A stretch of DNA of 64,000 bases from an uncultured Bacteroidia bacterium. Its GTDB lineage: Bacteria; Bacteroidota; Bacteroidia; Bacteroidales; ML635J-15. Under the pieces are notes generated by a model that searched no databases, had not been told where the DNA came from, and saw only the letters and a program-made list of their open reading frames with translations. The first letter of the stretch is position 1. The number at the start of each line of letters is the position of its first letter. The stretch covers positions 1-64,000 of the forward strand of contig CACYQN010000021.1 of NCBI GenBank assembly GCA_902776565.1, given 5' to 3'. The position numbers and the translations under genes were made by a program. Positions 44,602 to 52,915 of this stretch are shown here, in pieces.

Positions 44602-47244
44602 TTACTTAATAATAGCCTTGTCCTTAATTTGTATCTTCGTTTCCTTTATCTTGAGTGTTTTTCTAACTGGCATAGGCACATTGAATCCGGCAATTCTCAG
44701 TTGCTTGTCGAAGTCGGATTGCGAAATGCTTGTCCTTACAAAGATTTTCATGGGCTGGTTGGGCAGAATGTCAAAATAGTTGTCGGAGAAGGAATTGTCA
44801 ACGCCAATTATGCTTAGGTATGCGCCACGGACAAATGTCTTGCTGCTGAGGGTTACATAATATCCGCCGTTGGTCTTTTCGGACTTCCAGTCAACTTCGG
44901 CTTGCGGGAAATTCATTTCCTTCATTGTGCATAGGAAATAGTTGTTGTCGGTAATGTAGCCGCCATGTTGCGGAACAAATTCTGCCCTGACGAATATCTC
45001 GTTTTTTTTCTTGCCAGCGATAATTTCAGATGTCGGTTTACTGAAATAAATCTTTGATGTATTGGCTTTTACGGTTACATTTTGTGTTTCGCTGAAGATT
45101 GTGTCGCCGTTGAAGTTGAGTACGCTTACCGAAAGTTTTCCGTTGCAATCGTTGAGGCTGTCGGAAACGATGTAAACGCTTAGTTCTCCGTTCTTTTCGA
45201 TTGGCGACACCAATATGTTGCGATAGGCTCTCTTTGCAAAGTAGTGTTGCGCTTTCCATCGTCCGTAGAAATCGCGGCTCGACCACGAGGCCACTGGCCA
45301 GCAGTCGTTGTGCTGCCAGAAAAGCGTTCCCATACAATATGGCATATCGCGACGGTGCGCTTCGATGGCGGTCTTGATGGCATCGCCCTGAAGCAACTGG
45401 CTGAGATACAAGGTTTCCTCGAAATCGCGAGGTTTGCGGTATTCGCTTTCCAGGTACCACAGAATGCGGTTGTTTGCGTTGCTTCCTCCGCGCTGATGCG
45501 ACATCATAACCTCCGAATGTATGTCGTGGTCCTCAATGTTAGGTGCAAACTGCATTACGCTCTGCATATCGGGGAAGGACTGGAAGCCGTATTCGGAGAA
45601 AAAGCGGCATCTTACATCGTTGAATGTTGCGATTTTACCTTCGGTCTGCCAAACACCCCAGTAGTGTCCGTCGCCATTGGGATTCCAAAGCGTATCGCCG
45701 GTTTCGGGCTTGCTGTACGGATTCCCATTAAATGGCGAAGACGGCACATAGAATCTATCGTCGTATTTTTCAACCACTTCGGGAAGTGTAACAAGGTAGC
45801 AGTCGGTGTATTGCTTCATTATAAGTTCGGAAATTCCGTTGCCCATTGCGTCGTATCGTCTCTTATATCCCCAACCGTACCACGCAGCCTGACATTCGTT
45901 GTTGCCGCACCACAACGCAATGCACGGGTGGTTGCGCAGACGCACCACATTGACGATGGCTTCCTGACGCACATTTTCAAGCATCTCGCCCTCGGTGGGA
46001 TAAAAACTGCAGGCGAACATAAAGTCCTGCCATACAAGGATTCCGTATCGGTCGCACAGGTCGTAGAAAATGTCGTTCTCGTAGATTCCGCCACCCCACA
46101 CGCGCAACATATTCATGTTGGCGTTCACTGCGTCGAGTATTGTACGCTCGTACATAGAATCGGTTACAGCGGTGAGGAAACTATGCTGAGGAATATAGTT
46201 GGCTCCCTTCATAAACGCCTTTACACCATTGATTAGCACGGTGTATGATGTTCCGAACTCGTCCTTTTCGCGCAGAATCTTAATGTCGCGCAGACCAATG
46301 TTTTCGCTACGGCTGTCGGTTGTGCTTCCGAGCGAAACGCTTGTGGTAAAATGATATAGGTTTGGTTCGCCAAGTCCATTGCACCACCAAAGTTTAGGAT
46401 TGCGGATGCTTACAGGGATTTCGATTGTGTTTGTACCTTCCTTTAGTTGTGCTTTTGCTGTCCATTTTTGCGAAAGTCCGTTGGCACTGACGGTCATTGT
46501 GACTGTGCCAGACTTTGTAGCTTCCACTTCGGCGATAACTTTCAACGAGGCATTTTTAGCGGTAATGCTTTCCTGAATATATCTTACATTGTTGATTTTC
46601 AGATTGTCCCAAGCATTCAAAACTATAGGCCGCCAGATTCCGCTTGTTACAAGTCGCGGACCCCAGTCCCAGCCGTAGTGGTAGCCAGCCTTTCGAGCAA
46701 AAATGCCGACCTGCTTGTCGAAAATGCCGCCGTTTGCCGACTGGTCGTTGTCCGACACATAGCGGAAATCCAAAGCATCAAACTTGGGAATGTCAACCTT
46801 GATGGGCGAATGCAGATAAACGCGCAGTTCGTTGCCTTTTGCCTTGGCTACTCCCTTGACATTCACCGTCCAAGTGCGAAACATATTGTCGGCTTTCAGG
46901 ATAAGGCTGTCGTTTAGATAGACATCGGCGTAGGTGTCCAGCCCGTAGAATGTCAGTTCGATGTTCTGGCACGAAAACATTTCGTCGCTGATGTCGAAGG
47001 TGGTCTTGTATTCCCAGTCTTCCTTGTCAACCCACTGCACTCCGCGTTCGTTGAGGCGGAAAAACGGATCTTCGATTATGTTGTTGTCAATGAGGTCGGT
47101 ATGCACAACTCCGGGCACAGTCGCCTTGTGCCAGATGTTTGCCCGCACCTGACGGAAAGTCCAGTTTGATGAAAGCGTATCGGTTTGTGCTGATGCGGTA
47201 ATGGCGGTTATTGCCAGTATTATTGTGAAAATTAATCGTTTCAT
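44602..47244 (-). CDS. GH2 beta-mannosidase-like glycoside hydrolase
   Basis: An 880-residue exported enzyme (signal peptide to ~residue 19, A-S-A-Q). N-terminal sugar-binding jelly roll, Ig-like domain, then a TIM barrel with the acid/base region W-C-G-N-N-E and nucleophile region F-F-S-E-Y-G-F-Q-S. G-W-D-W-G-P-R and W-Q-D-F-M-F-A-C are typical of beta-mannosidases. It would release mannose from mannan or N-glycan-derived oligosaccharides in the periplasm. No SusCD pair is nearby. A TATGTTTG box lies at 47264-47271 (minus strand). Confidence 0.9.
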   Translation of the reverse strand: MKRLIFTIILAITAITASAQTDTLSSNWTFRQVRANIWHKATVPGVVHTDLIDNNIIEDPFFRLNERGVQWVDKEDWEYKTTFDISDEMFSCQNIELTFYGLDTYADVYLNDSLILKADNMFRTWTVNVKGVAKAKGNELRVYLHSPIKVDIPKFDALDFRYVSDNDQSANGGIFDKQVGIFARKAGYHYGWDWGPRLVTSGIWRPIVLNAWDNLKINNVRYIQESITAKNASLKVIAEVEATKSGTVTMTVSANGLSQKWTAKAQLKEGTNTIEIPVSIRNPKLWWCNGLGEPNLYHFTTSVSLGSTTDSRSENIGLRDIKILREKDEFGTSYTVLINGVKAFMKGANYIPQHSFLTAVTDSMYERTILDAVNANMNMLRVWGGGIYENDIFYDLCDRYGILVWQDFMFACSFYPTEGEMLENVRQEAIVNVVRLRNHPCIALWCGNNECQAAWYGWGYKRRYDAMGNGISELIMKQYTDCYLVTLPEVVEKYDDRFYVPSSPFNGNPYSKPETGDTLWNPNGDGHYWGVWQTEGKIATFNDVRCRFFSEYGFQSFPDMQSVMQFAPNIEDHDIHSEVMMSHQRGGSNANNRILWYLESEYRKPRDFEETLYLSQLLQGDAIKTAIEAHRRDMPYCMGTLFWQHNDCWPVASWSSRDFYGRWKAQHYFAKRAYRNILVSPIEKNGELSVYIVSDSLNDCNGKLSVSVLNFNGDTIFSETQNVTVKANTSKIYFSKPTSEIIAGKKKNEIFVRAEFVPQHGGYITDNNYFLCTMKEMNFPQAEVDWKSEKTNGGYYVTLSSKTFVRGAYLSIIGVDNSFSDNYFDILPNQPMKIFVRTSISQSDFDKQLRIAGFNVPMPVRKTLKIKETKIQIKDKAIIK

Positions 47245-47263
47245 TGAATTTTTTTTAGTGTTG

Positions 47264-47271
47264 CAAACATA
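47264..47271 (-). promoter_or_regulatory. -7 box of the mannosidase gene
   Basis: TATGTTTG on the minus strand, 20 nt upstream of the ATG. Confidence 0.5.
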
Positions 47272-47474
47272 GTGATTTTTTGCAAGATGGGGAAATTGCG
47301 TGTATAAAAATGGAACGCAAAATTTTGCGTCTGTTGTGTCGTGGCGCGCAGCGACCGTACAATTATTTATGATAAAAAATAAATTTTGTCGTGTTTATGC
47401 TCATCATGCGAATAGGAACCTGAGAAATTTCTAAACGACAGCAAGAGTTCTGCCCTAACAAAGACACTAAAAAC

Positions 47475-47710
47475 AGAAAATAATAAACTCGGCAGTTGCG
47501 CAGGTTGCTGTCGAGTTTCTTTGTGTATGGTGCGACCTCGCTGAGTTCGTTTTGTTTTGTATTGTATGTGTTTGTGTTATAAATATTTGACCTCTCCGAT
47601 GTCTGCTGACGAGATGCACGTTCTTGACGACCTCAGCGAGGTCGTATGTTTATAGAAAATTCATCCGATAACAGCGACCTCGGAGAGGTCGTATAAAATC
47701 GGTAGAAATT
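47475..47710. repeat. ~235-bp direct repeat, left copy, with GACCTC palindromes
   Basis: Begins AGAAAATAATAAACTCGGCAG and ends GGTAGAAATT. It matches 49373-49604 almost throughout. It contains an AACTCGGCAG...CTGTCGAGTT hairpin and four GACCTC-N3-GAGGTC palindromes, two of them degraded in this copy. The pair encloses ATPase copy C and its 33-bp arrays. Confidence 0.9.
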
Positions 47711-47795
47711 TGCGCTGGCGGAACATTTTGCCAAAACAAAAATTGCGCTGGCGGAACATTTTAGTAAAATAAAAATTGCGCTGGCGGAACATTTT
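47710..47795 (+). repeat. 33-bp repeat array, upstream copy
   Basis: The 20-bp core TTGCGCTGGCGGAACATTTT occurs at 47710-47729, 47743-47762 and 47776-47795, exactly 33 bp apart. The 13-bp linkers are A-rich and similar to each other. The array ends 10 nt before the -33 element of ATPase copy C. Confidence 0.92.
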
Positions 47796-47805
47796 TTTTA
47801 TTTTT

Positions 47806-47837
47806 CTTGTGTATTATTTTGATTAATAGTATTTTTG
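47806..47837 (+). promoter_or_regulatory. Promoter of ATPase copy C
   Basis: CTTG (47806-47809), 20 nt, TATTTTTG (47830-47837), then the ATG 21 nt later. Layout matches ATPase copy B. Confidence 0.7.
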
Positions 47838-47858
47838 CGAAAAATTAAAATTACTGGC

Positions 47859-49196
47859 ATGGACGAGTTTGTTTTTAGACGTAAAATATACGACAGGATG
47901 CTTCGGTGGAAGCAGGAATCGAAAGGCGAAACAGCGCTTTTGGTTGAAGGACCGAGGCGTGTCGGTAAATCAACAGTCGTTAGGCTTTTTGCCGAAAACG
48001 AGTACAAAACTCGTGTGATAATTGACTTTTCTAAAGCTTCGGATGCTGAAAAGGCCTTGTTCGACGACTTGTCGGATATGGATTTTTTCTTTTCGCGGTT
48101 GAAGGTCTTGAAGGGTGTCGATTTGTACGAAAGGCAGTCGGTGATTGTGTTTGATGAAGTACAGAAGTTTCCCGAAGCTCGTCAGGCGATAAAGGCTTTG
48201 GTCGAGGACGGACGGTACGACTATATTGAGACTGGCTCTCTCATTAGCATTCATCAGAATGTGGAAAATATCATAATCCCGAGCGAGGAGGAATCTGTCA
48301 ATATGTACCCTATGGACTACGAGGAATTCAGGTGGGCGCTTGGCGATACTGTTTCGATTGGGCTTATGCGCGAGGCTTTTGCAAAGGGCAAAGGCTTTGG
48401 CGATGATGTGAACAGGAGACTTATGCGCGATTTTCGTTTGTATATGCTTGTCGGCGGAATGCCACAGGCGGTAAGCAAGTACATCGAAACCAAGGATTTT
48501 GCGAAAGTAGATGCCGTAAAACGAAGTATAGTGCGCCTTTATCGCGACGATTTTCGCAAGTTCGACAGGACAGGCAAGGCTCAGGATATGTTCATGGCAA
48601 TTCCTGCCGAATTGTACAAGAATGCAAATCGCTATCAGACAACTACTGTCATTGAAAAGACAAGGGCTGAAACGGTGTCGGAACTTATATATCTTATGCA
48701 GGACAGCAAGACGGTAAATGTCGCCTATCATGCCAACGACCCGAATGTCGGGCTAGGCTTGACCGCCGATAAGTCGGCCTACAAGATGTATATATGCGAT
48801 ACGGGGCTTTTTGTTACGATGGCGTTCTGGGACAAGTCGTTTTCAGAAAATATCATATACAATAAATTGTTGAATGACAAACTTGCTACTAATTTGGGCT
48901 ATGTGTATGAAAATATTGTGGCTCAGATGCTTATAACATCAGGCAATAAGTTGTTCTACTATACTTTCCCCGATGGGAACAAGCATTTGTACGAGGTTGA
49001 TTTCCTTTTGTCGCGCGGCTTTAAGTTGTGGCCGGTGGAGGTAAAATCGGAAGGTTACAGCACGCACAAGTCGCTTGACGAGTTCTGCACTAAGTTTTCG
49101 TCGCGCATTTCTAACCGTTATTTAGTATATACCAAGGATTTGCGCAAAGATGGCGCGACAATAATGTTGCCTGTATATATGGTTGGATTGTTGTAG
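47859..49196 (+). CDS. AAA_14/DUF4143 ATPase, copy C, flanked by 33-bp arrays
   Basis: About 445 residues. Walker A V-E-G-P-R-R-V-G-K-S-T (~29), Walker B V-I-V-F-D-E-V-Q-K-F, sensor Y-I-E-T-G-S-L, and a C-terminal E-V-D-F-L-L-S-R-G...W-P-V-E-V-K nuclease-like motif. Same family as copy B but diverged. The ATG at 47859 is preferred over a TTG at 47835 that lies within the -7 box. It sits between matching 33-bp arrays and an outer ~235-bp duplication. Confidence 0.88.
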   Translation: MDEFVFRRKIYDRMLRWKQESKGETALLVEGPRRVGKSTVVRLFAENEYKTRVIIDFSKASDAEKALFDDLSDMDFFFSRLKVLKGVDLYERQSVIVFDEVQKFPEARQAIKALVEDGRYDYIETGSLISIHQNVENIIIPSEEESVNMYPMDYEEFRWALGDTVSIGLMREAFAKGKGFGDDVNRRLMRDFRLYMLVGGMPQAVSKYIETKDFAKVDAVKRSIVRLYRDDFRKFDRTGKAQDMFMAIPAELYKNANRYQTTTVIEKTRAETVSELIYLMQDSKTVNVAYHANDPNVGLGLTADKSAYKMYICDTGLFVTMAFWDKSFSENIIYNKLLNDKLATNLGYVYENIVAQMLITSGNKLFYYTFPDGNKHLYEVDFLLSRGFKLWPVEVKSEGYSTHKSLDEFCTKFSSRISNRYLVYTKDLRKDGATIMLPVYMVGLL

Positions 49197-49203
49197 TTAA
49201 AAT

Positions 49204-49256
49204 TTGCGCTGACGGAACATTTTGCTGAAATGAAAATTGCGCTGACGGAACATTTG
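49204..49256 (+). repeat. 33-bp repeat array, downstream copy
   Basis: Two units, cores at 49204-49223 and 49237-49256, 33 bp apart, reading TTGCGCTGACGGAACATTT. The GGC of the upstream array is GAC in both, so the two sides have drifted as groups. It begins 7 nt after the ATPase stop codon. Confidence 0.9.
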
Positions 49257-49372
49257 TGTTTGTAAGGTGCTGTAAAATAGTGTTTTGTGTGTAAGATTAA
49301 TTCCTTGCTCGACGTAGGCTCTTGTCTGCGTCGAAGCAAATCCAAGGCTCTGCCTTGAACAATATCAATAAT

Positions 49373-49604
49373 AGAAAATAATAAACTCGGCAGTTGCGCA
49401 GGTTGCTGCCGAGTTTTTTTGTATGGTGCGACCTCGCTGAGGTCGTTTTGTTTTGTATGTGTTTGTGTTATAAATATTTGACCTCTCCGAGGTCTGCTTG
49501 GCGAGATGCACATTCTTGGCGACCTCAGCGAGGTCGGATATTTATAGAAAGGTTGCCTTCCGATAACAGCGACCTCGCTGAGGTCAAATAATTGGTAGAA
49601 AATT
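49373..49604. repeat. ~235-bp direct repeat, right copy
   Basis: The better preserved copy. AACTCGGCAG and CTGCCGAGTT form a perfect 10-bp stem followed by TTTTTTT, a good terminator hairpin. Four intact or near-intact palindromes GACCTC-N3-GAGGTC follow (loops GCT, TCC, AGC, GCT). Between the 33-bp array and this copy (49257-49372) I see no gene. Confidence 0.9.
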
Positions 49605-49637
49605 GTTGATGCTCTGAATAAAACGATGGTTGTCTGT

Positions 49638-51470
49638 TTAATCCTTCTTTTTGATGCGCTTCTCCTTACGCGACTGGCGGCGCTTAGTGCGTTCGCTCCT
49701 GCGGTCGTCGCGCTCAGAACGGCGAACCATAGCGTTGCGGCGTATGTTCGACAGTTTGTCTCCCAATATCAATACTTGGAACTTCTCTCGGCGCTTCTCG
49801 TCCTGCATGAGCAAATTAAACTTGAACTGTCCGTCGCGCATACCGTCTTCGAGGCAGGCTGACTTAAAACGCGCATACGCATTTTTCTGTAACCTATGCG
49901 CAATCGGTGCGTTAAGGCGGAAACTTGCTCGCTTCGATTCGTATTCGATATTTATTGCACGCAGTTTTTCATCGACAACATTGGCAAACATGTCGGCAGT
50001 TTCCTGCGTAGTCTCCTCGTCGGCAAACTCAAAATAAAAATGATAGTCGGACTCGTTCACATCGGCAAAACCGACAAAGAACTTCGTTTTTATCTTGGTT
50101 TCCTCTTCTGCCTGATGCACCGCCTCGATAAACTGCGGTTCGTAAAGTTTTTCGCCAGTAAGCGACACTATGCCGTTGACCTTGCCAACCATGTGAATAG
50201 TCGGGGTTTTCTCGTACATACCGCCGACTTCAACAAGGTCGTTCATGTTGTAGCGGAACAAGCCCGAATATGTCGTGACATAGGTGCAATAGCGCTTGCC
50301 CTGCTCAAGTTCGTCAACCTGCAGGAAACGCTTGTGAGGCTTGTCCATGTCCTCCTCGGGAACAAACTCGTAGTAGTGCAGATGCGGAAACAAAACCGAC
50401 TCGTTGCTCATGTCGATGGCAAAGCCGAAGCGGCATTCGGTGGCAATATAGCCCAACTCCTGATAGCAAGTCTGCTCAAAATCAAAGTAATCGAGATACT
50501 TGTCCATATAGACCTTTGTGTTTCCGCATTTCCATGTGCTTAGTATTTGCAGTTTTTTCCAATAGTCGCGCGGCAATATGCGGCCTCCGTTCTTGTCATG
50601 CAGTTCACGCAGTTCCTTTGCTCGCTTTGGCCGGGGACGCATGTACGCTTTCAACTCTTGGCGGATGCTGTTGTCAATTGCAAACTTATCGGATAGCGTA
50701 CCTTTTTCAATGTCCTCAATCATCAGTTCGAGGTTTTCGTCCACAGCGCGTTGTAATTCCAAAATTGTCGATGGGTTTGCCGTTGACCATAATGTGACAT
50801 CCCAATGTTGCAAGGCCAGACGCATGAGCGTGTAGTTGCGTGCTGCATAATCATCAATAGACATTACACTTGCAGGCGCTGTATAGCGTTTCTTGATAAT
50901 ATGAGGTATGTCGCGAACCAAAACGCCACTTACGGAACCTAAAAGAGTTCCGTCTGGTGCATAACCCTCACATTCTTTGCCTACAATTGCGAACACCTTG
51001 CCAGACAATGCCATCTTGCGGTGCTTGATAAAGTTCCACACCCACACATTCGACATTTTTCCATATACATCGCGCAGATACTTGCGTGTCATCGGTACCC
51101 ACTTTGGTGCGGAGGTTGTGCCAGAGGTTGTGGCGTACATTTCGGGGCGGCCGGGAAACAGAATCCCAGTTTCTCCGTTTTTGTGCCGTTCCACATACGG
51201 ACGAAGCGCTTCGTAATCGTTTACAGGAACCAGATGCTGGTACATCGCAAACAGTTCCGAATCGGTGGAGGCTGCCAATATTTCGTCGAAATGGTGTTCC
51301 TTGCCGAAAACCGTGTCCTTGCTTATCGACAATATGTCGCGCAAGGTGTGCTCCGATGCCAGACGCGGACGGCGAGCCTCTCGGAGCAGTCTCCTTGTCT
51401 GGAGACCACCCTTTATCCAAAGAGCCAAATTTATGAGTAGTGGAAAGTGTAAACATCTCGCCATAGGCAT
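49638..51470 (-). CDS. GH3-family acyl-adenylating protein
   Basis: A 610-residue protein of the GH3 (auxin-responsive) superfamily: T-S-G-T-T-S-A-P-K-W-V-P-M-T ATP-binding loop near residue 115, Y-V-T-T-Y-S-G-L-F-R-Y-N-M-N-D-L-V-E-V-G (~385) and G-E-K-L-Y-E. The C-terminus is very basic (R/K-rich ~30 residues). Bacterial GH3 proteins occur widely in Bacteroidota; an acid-amine ligase or acyl-activating role is presumed. It follows the transglycosylase gene by 44 nt. Confidence 0.85.
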   Translation of the reverse strand: MPMARCLHFPLLINLALWIKGGLQTRRLLREARRPRLASEHTLRDILSISKDTVFGKEHHFDEILAASTDSELFAMYQHLVPVNDYEALRPYVERHKNGETGILFPGRPEMYATTSGTTSAPKWVPMTRKYLRDVYGKMSNVWVWNFIKHRKMALSGKVFAIVGKECEGYAPDGTLLGSVSGVLVRDIPHIIKKRYTAPASVMSIDDYAARNYTLMRLALQHWDVTLWSTANPSTILELQRAVDENLELMIEDIEKGTLSDKFAIDNSIRQELKAYMRPRPKRAKELRELHDKNGGRILPRDYWKKLQILSTWKCGNTKVYMDKYLDYFDFEQTCYQELGYIATECRFGFAIDMSNESVLFPHLHYYEFVPEEDMDKPHKRFLQVDELEQGKRYCTYVTTYSGLFRYNMNDLVEVGGMYEKTPTIHMVGKVNGIVSLTGEKLYEPQFIEAVHQAEEETKIKTKFFVGFADVNESDYHFYFEFADEETTQETADMFANVVDEKLRAINIEYESKRASFRLNAPIAHRLQKNAYARFKSACLEDGMRDGQFKFNLLMQDEKRREKFQVLILGDKLSNIRRNAMVRRSERDDRRSERTKRRQSRKEKRIKKKD

Positions 51471-51514
51471 TTCCTTTTAATTACACAATATGTTTGCGCT
51501 CTTTTGCATAGGGT

Positions 51515-52744
51515 CTATTGTTCAAGATAAATCTTTATTTCGTCGCCGACATGAATCACATGGTCTTCCGCCATGCCGTTCCATTTTTTTATCTCGTTAA
51601 TCGAGCAACTGTATTTCATTGAAATGCGGAACAGATTATCGCCGGCAACCACCTTGTGGATTACCAGCTTGTCGCGCTTTATGGTTGACGGAAGTTCCTC
51701 GGTGGCAATTATCGAATCGTTCACCTGCTGTGGAACATTCTGCACCTCGGTCATCTTCGACAGGAAGACGGTAGTTTTGTCAAACGGCATTGTGAGTGTG
51801 TGGTATTCACCATCGTTTGGAATATAGGCAAGCAGATATTGCGGGTTCAGTGCCTTTAGTGTTTCGTAGTCGATGCCAGTGGTTTGCGCAACATTTTTCA
51901 GGTGAATAGGCCCTTTTACCTGCAATGTGTCGGTTTTCATGTATTCGATGTAGTCCTTGTTGGGGAAAAGGTTGTGCTCGGCGTGATACTGCATCAGGTA
52001 TTCCATTGCAATGAATGCACCGACATAGTTTTTCATCTGTTCGGTGAAAAACGGCAGCAAATCCCAGTGGTTTGTTTTCCCTCCGCTGCGTTCGATAGCG
52101 TTTTTGACCGTGCCTTGTCCGCCGTTGTAAGCCACAAGTGCAAGTTGCCAGTCGCCAAAGGTTTCGTAGAGATAGCGCAGGTAGCGGCAGGCGGCGTCGG
52201 TCGATTTGCGCACATCGCGGCGCTCGTCGATGTAGGTGGTGACTTTCAAGCCCATGACATCGGCTGTTGGCTTCAAGAACTGCCATAATCCAACTGCGCC
52301 AGATTTTGAAATTGCGTTAGGGTCGAGCGAAGATTCCACGGCAGCCAAGTACTTAAGTTCGAGCGGAAGTCCGTATTTTGCAAAATATTCCTCGAAGATT
52401 GGGAAGTAGTATGCCGACAGTCCGATTACCTTCTGCATTTTGGGACGATTGCTAAGTCCATATGCTTTTATGTATTTCAGAACCACATCGTTATATTCCA
52501 GCTTTATGCTTGTGAGTTCGTCGAGGTTGGCGATGCGCTTTTCATATACTATTTCGGGGTAGTTTGGCGCTTTCAGTTGCTTGATGCTGTCGGGAATGCT
52601 TGAGGGCGAACGCCACCAGACATTCACAGAATCGTACATTCTGCCGATTGAAGAATTAATGCGGTTGATATATGTAGTGTCGGACTGCGAAATTGCTGTC
52701 AACGAAATGGTTATTGCCGATATAATTAGAATTATCCGTTTCAT
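51515..52744 (-). CDS. LysM-containing lytic transglycosylase (MltD-like)
   Basis: About 409 residues with a signal peptide (to S-Q-S). The SLT domain (~110-230) has the catalytic Glu in A-A-V-E-S-S-L-D-P-N and A-V-G-L-W-Q-F. One LysM domain closes the protein (residues ~360-409: V-V-A-G-D-N-L-F-R-I-S). It cleaves peptidoglycan glycan strands to 1,6-anhydro products. Only one LysM, where many MltD proteins have two. Confidence 0.9.
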   Translation of the reverse strand: MKRIILIISAITISLTAISQSDTTYINRINSSIGRMYDSVNVWWRSPSSIPDSIKQLKAPNYPEIVYEKRIANLDELTSIKLEYNDVVLKYIKAYGLSNRPKMQKVIGLSAYYFPIFEEYFAKYGLPLELKYLAAVESSLDPNAISKSGAVGLWQFLKPTADVMGLKVTTYIDERRDVRKSTDAACRYLRYLYETFGDWQLALVAYNGGQGTVKNAIERSGGKTNHWDLLPFFTEQMKNYVGAFIAMEYLMQYHAEHNLFPNKDYIEYMKTDTLQVKGPIHLKNVAQTTGIDYETLKALNPQYLLAYIPNDGEYHTLTMPFDKTTVFLSKMTEVQNVPQQVNDSIIATEELPSTIKRDKLVIHKVVAGDNLFRISMKYSCSINEIKKWNGMAEDHVIHVGDEIKIYLEQ

Positions 52745-52883
52745 CTGTAAATACAATTCTACAAAAGTCGGGAGAAAAAATCAAACAGATGCGCTGTGAG
52801 CCAACAAAGTATCAACAATGCGCTATTCATTATTTTGTTTAGATGTTTTCAAAAAATGTGTTGTCCGATTTGTGAAAAAATAT

Positions 52884-52891
52884 TACCTTTG
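52884..52891 (+). promoter_or_regulatory. -7 box TACCTTTG of the envelope gene run
   Basis: TAnnTTTG match 13-25 nt upstream of two possible ATGs of the beta-propeller lipoprotein gene; first gene of a plus-strand run that extends to 60805. Confidence 0.6.
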
Positions 52892-52915
52892 AAATTTGAT
52901 TAAATGCGAATACTG

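Noticed and set aside
45244-46236. Plus-strand frame of 330 codons
   Set aside because: It is antisense to the mannosidase catalytic domain and arises from codon bias.
47710-47795. CRISPR array or coding 11-residue repeat (33 bp)
   Set aside because: The 13-bp linkers resemble each other, so they are not spacers. The downstream copies contain TGA in the same frame, so it is not coding.
47970-48731. Minus-strand frame of 253 codons
   Set aside because: It is antisense to the DUF4143 ATPase, without motifs or a start signal.
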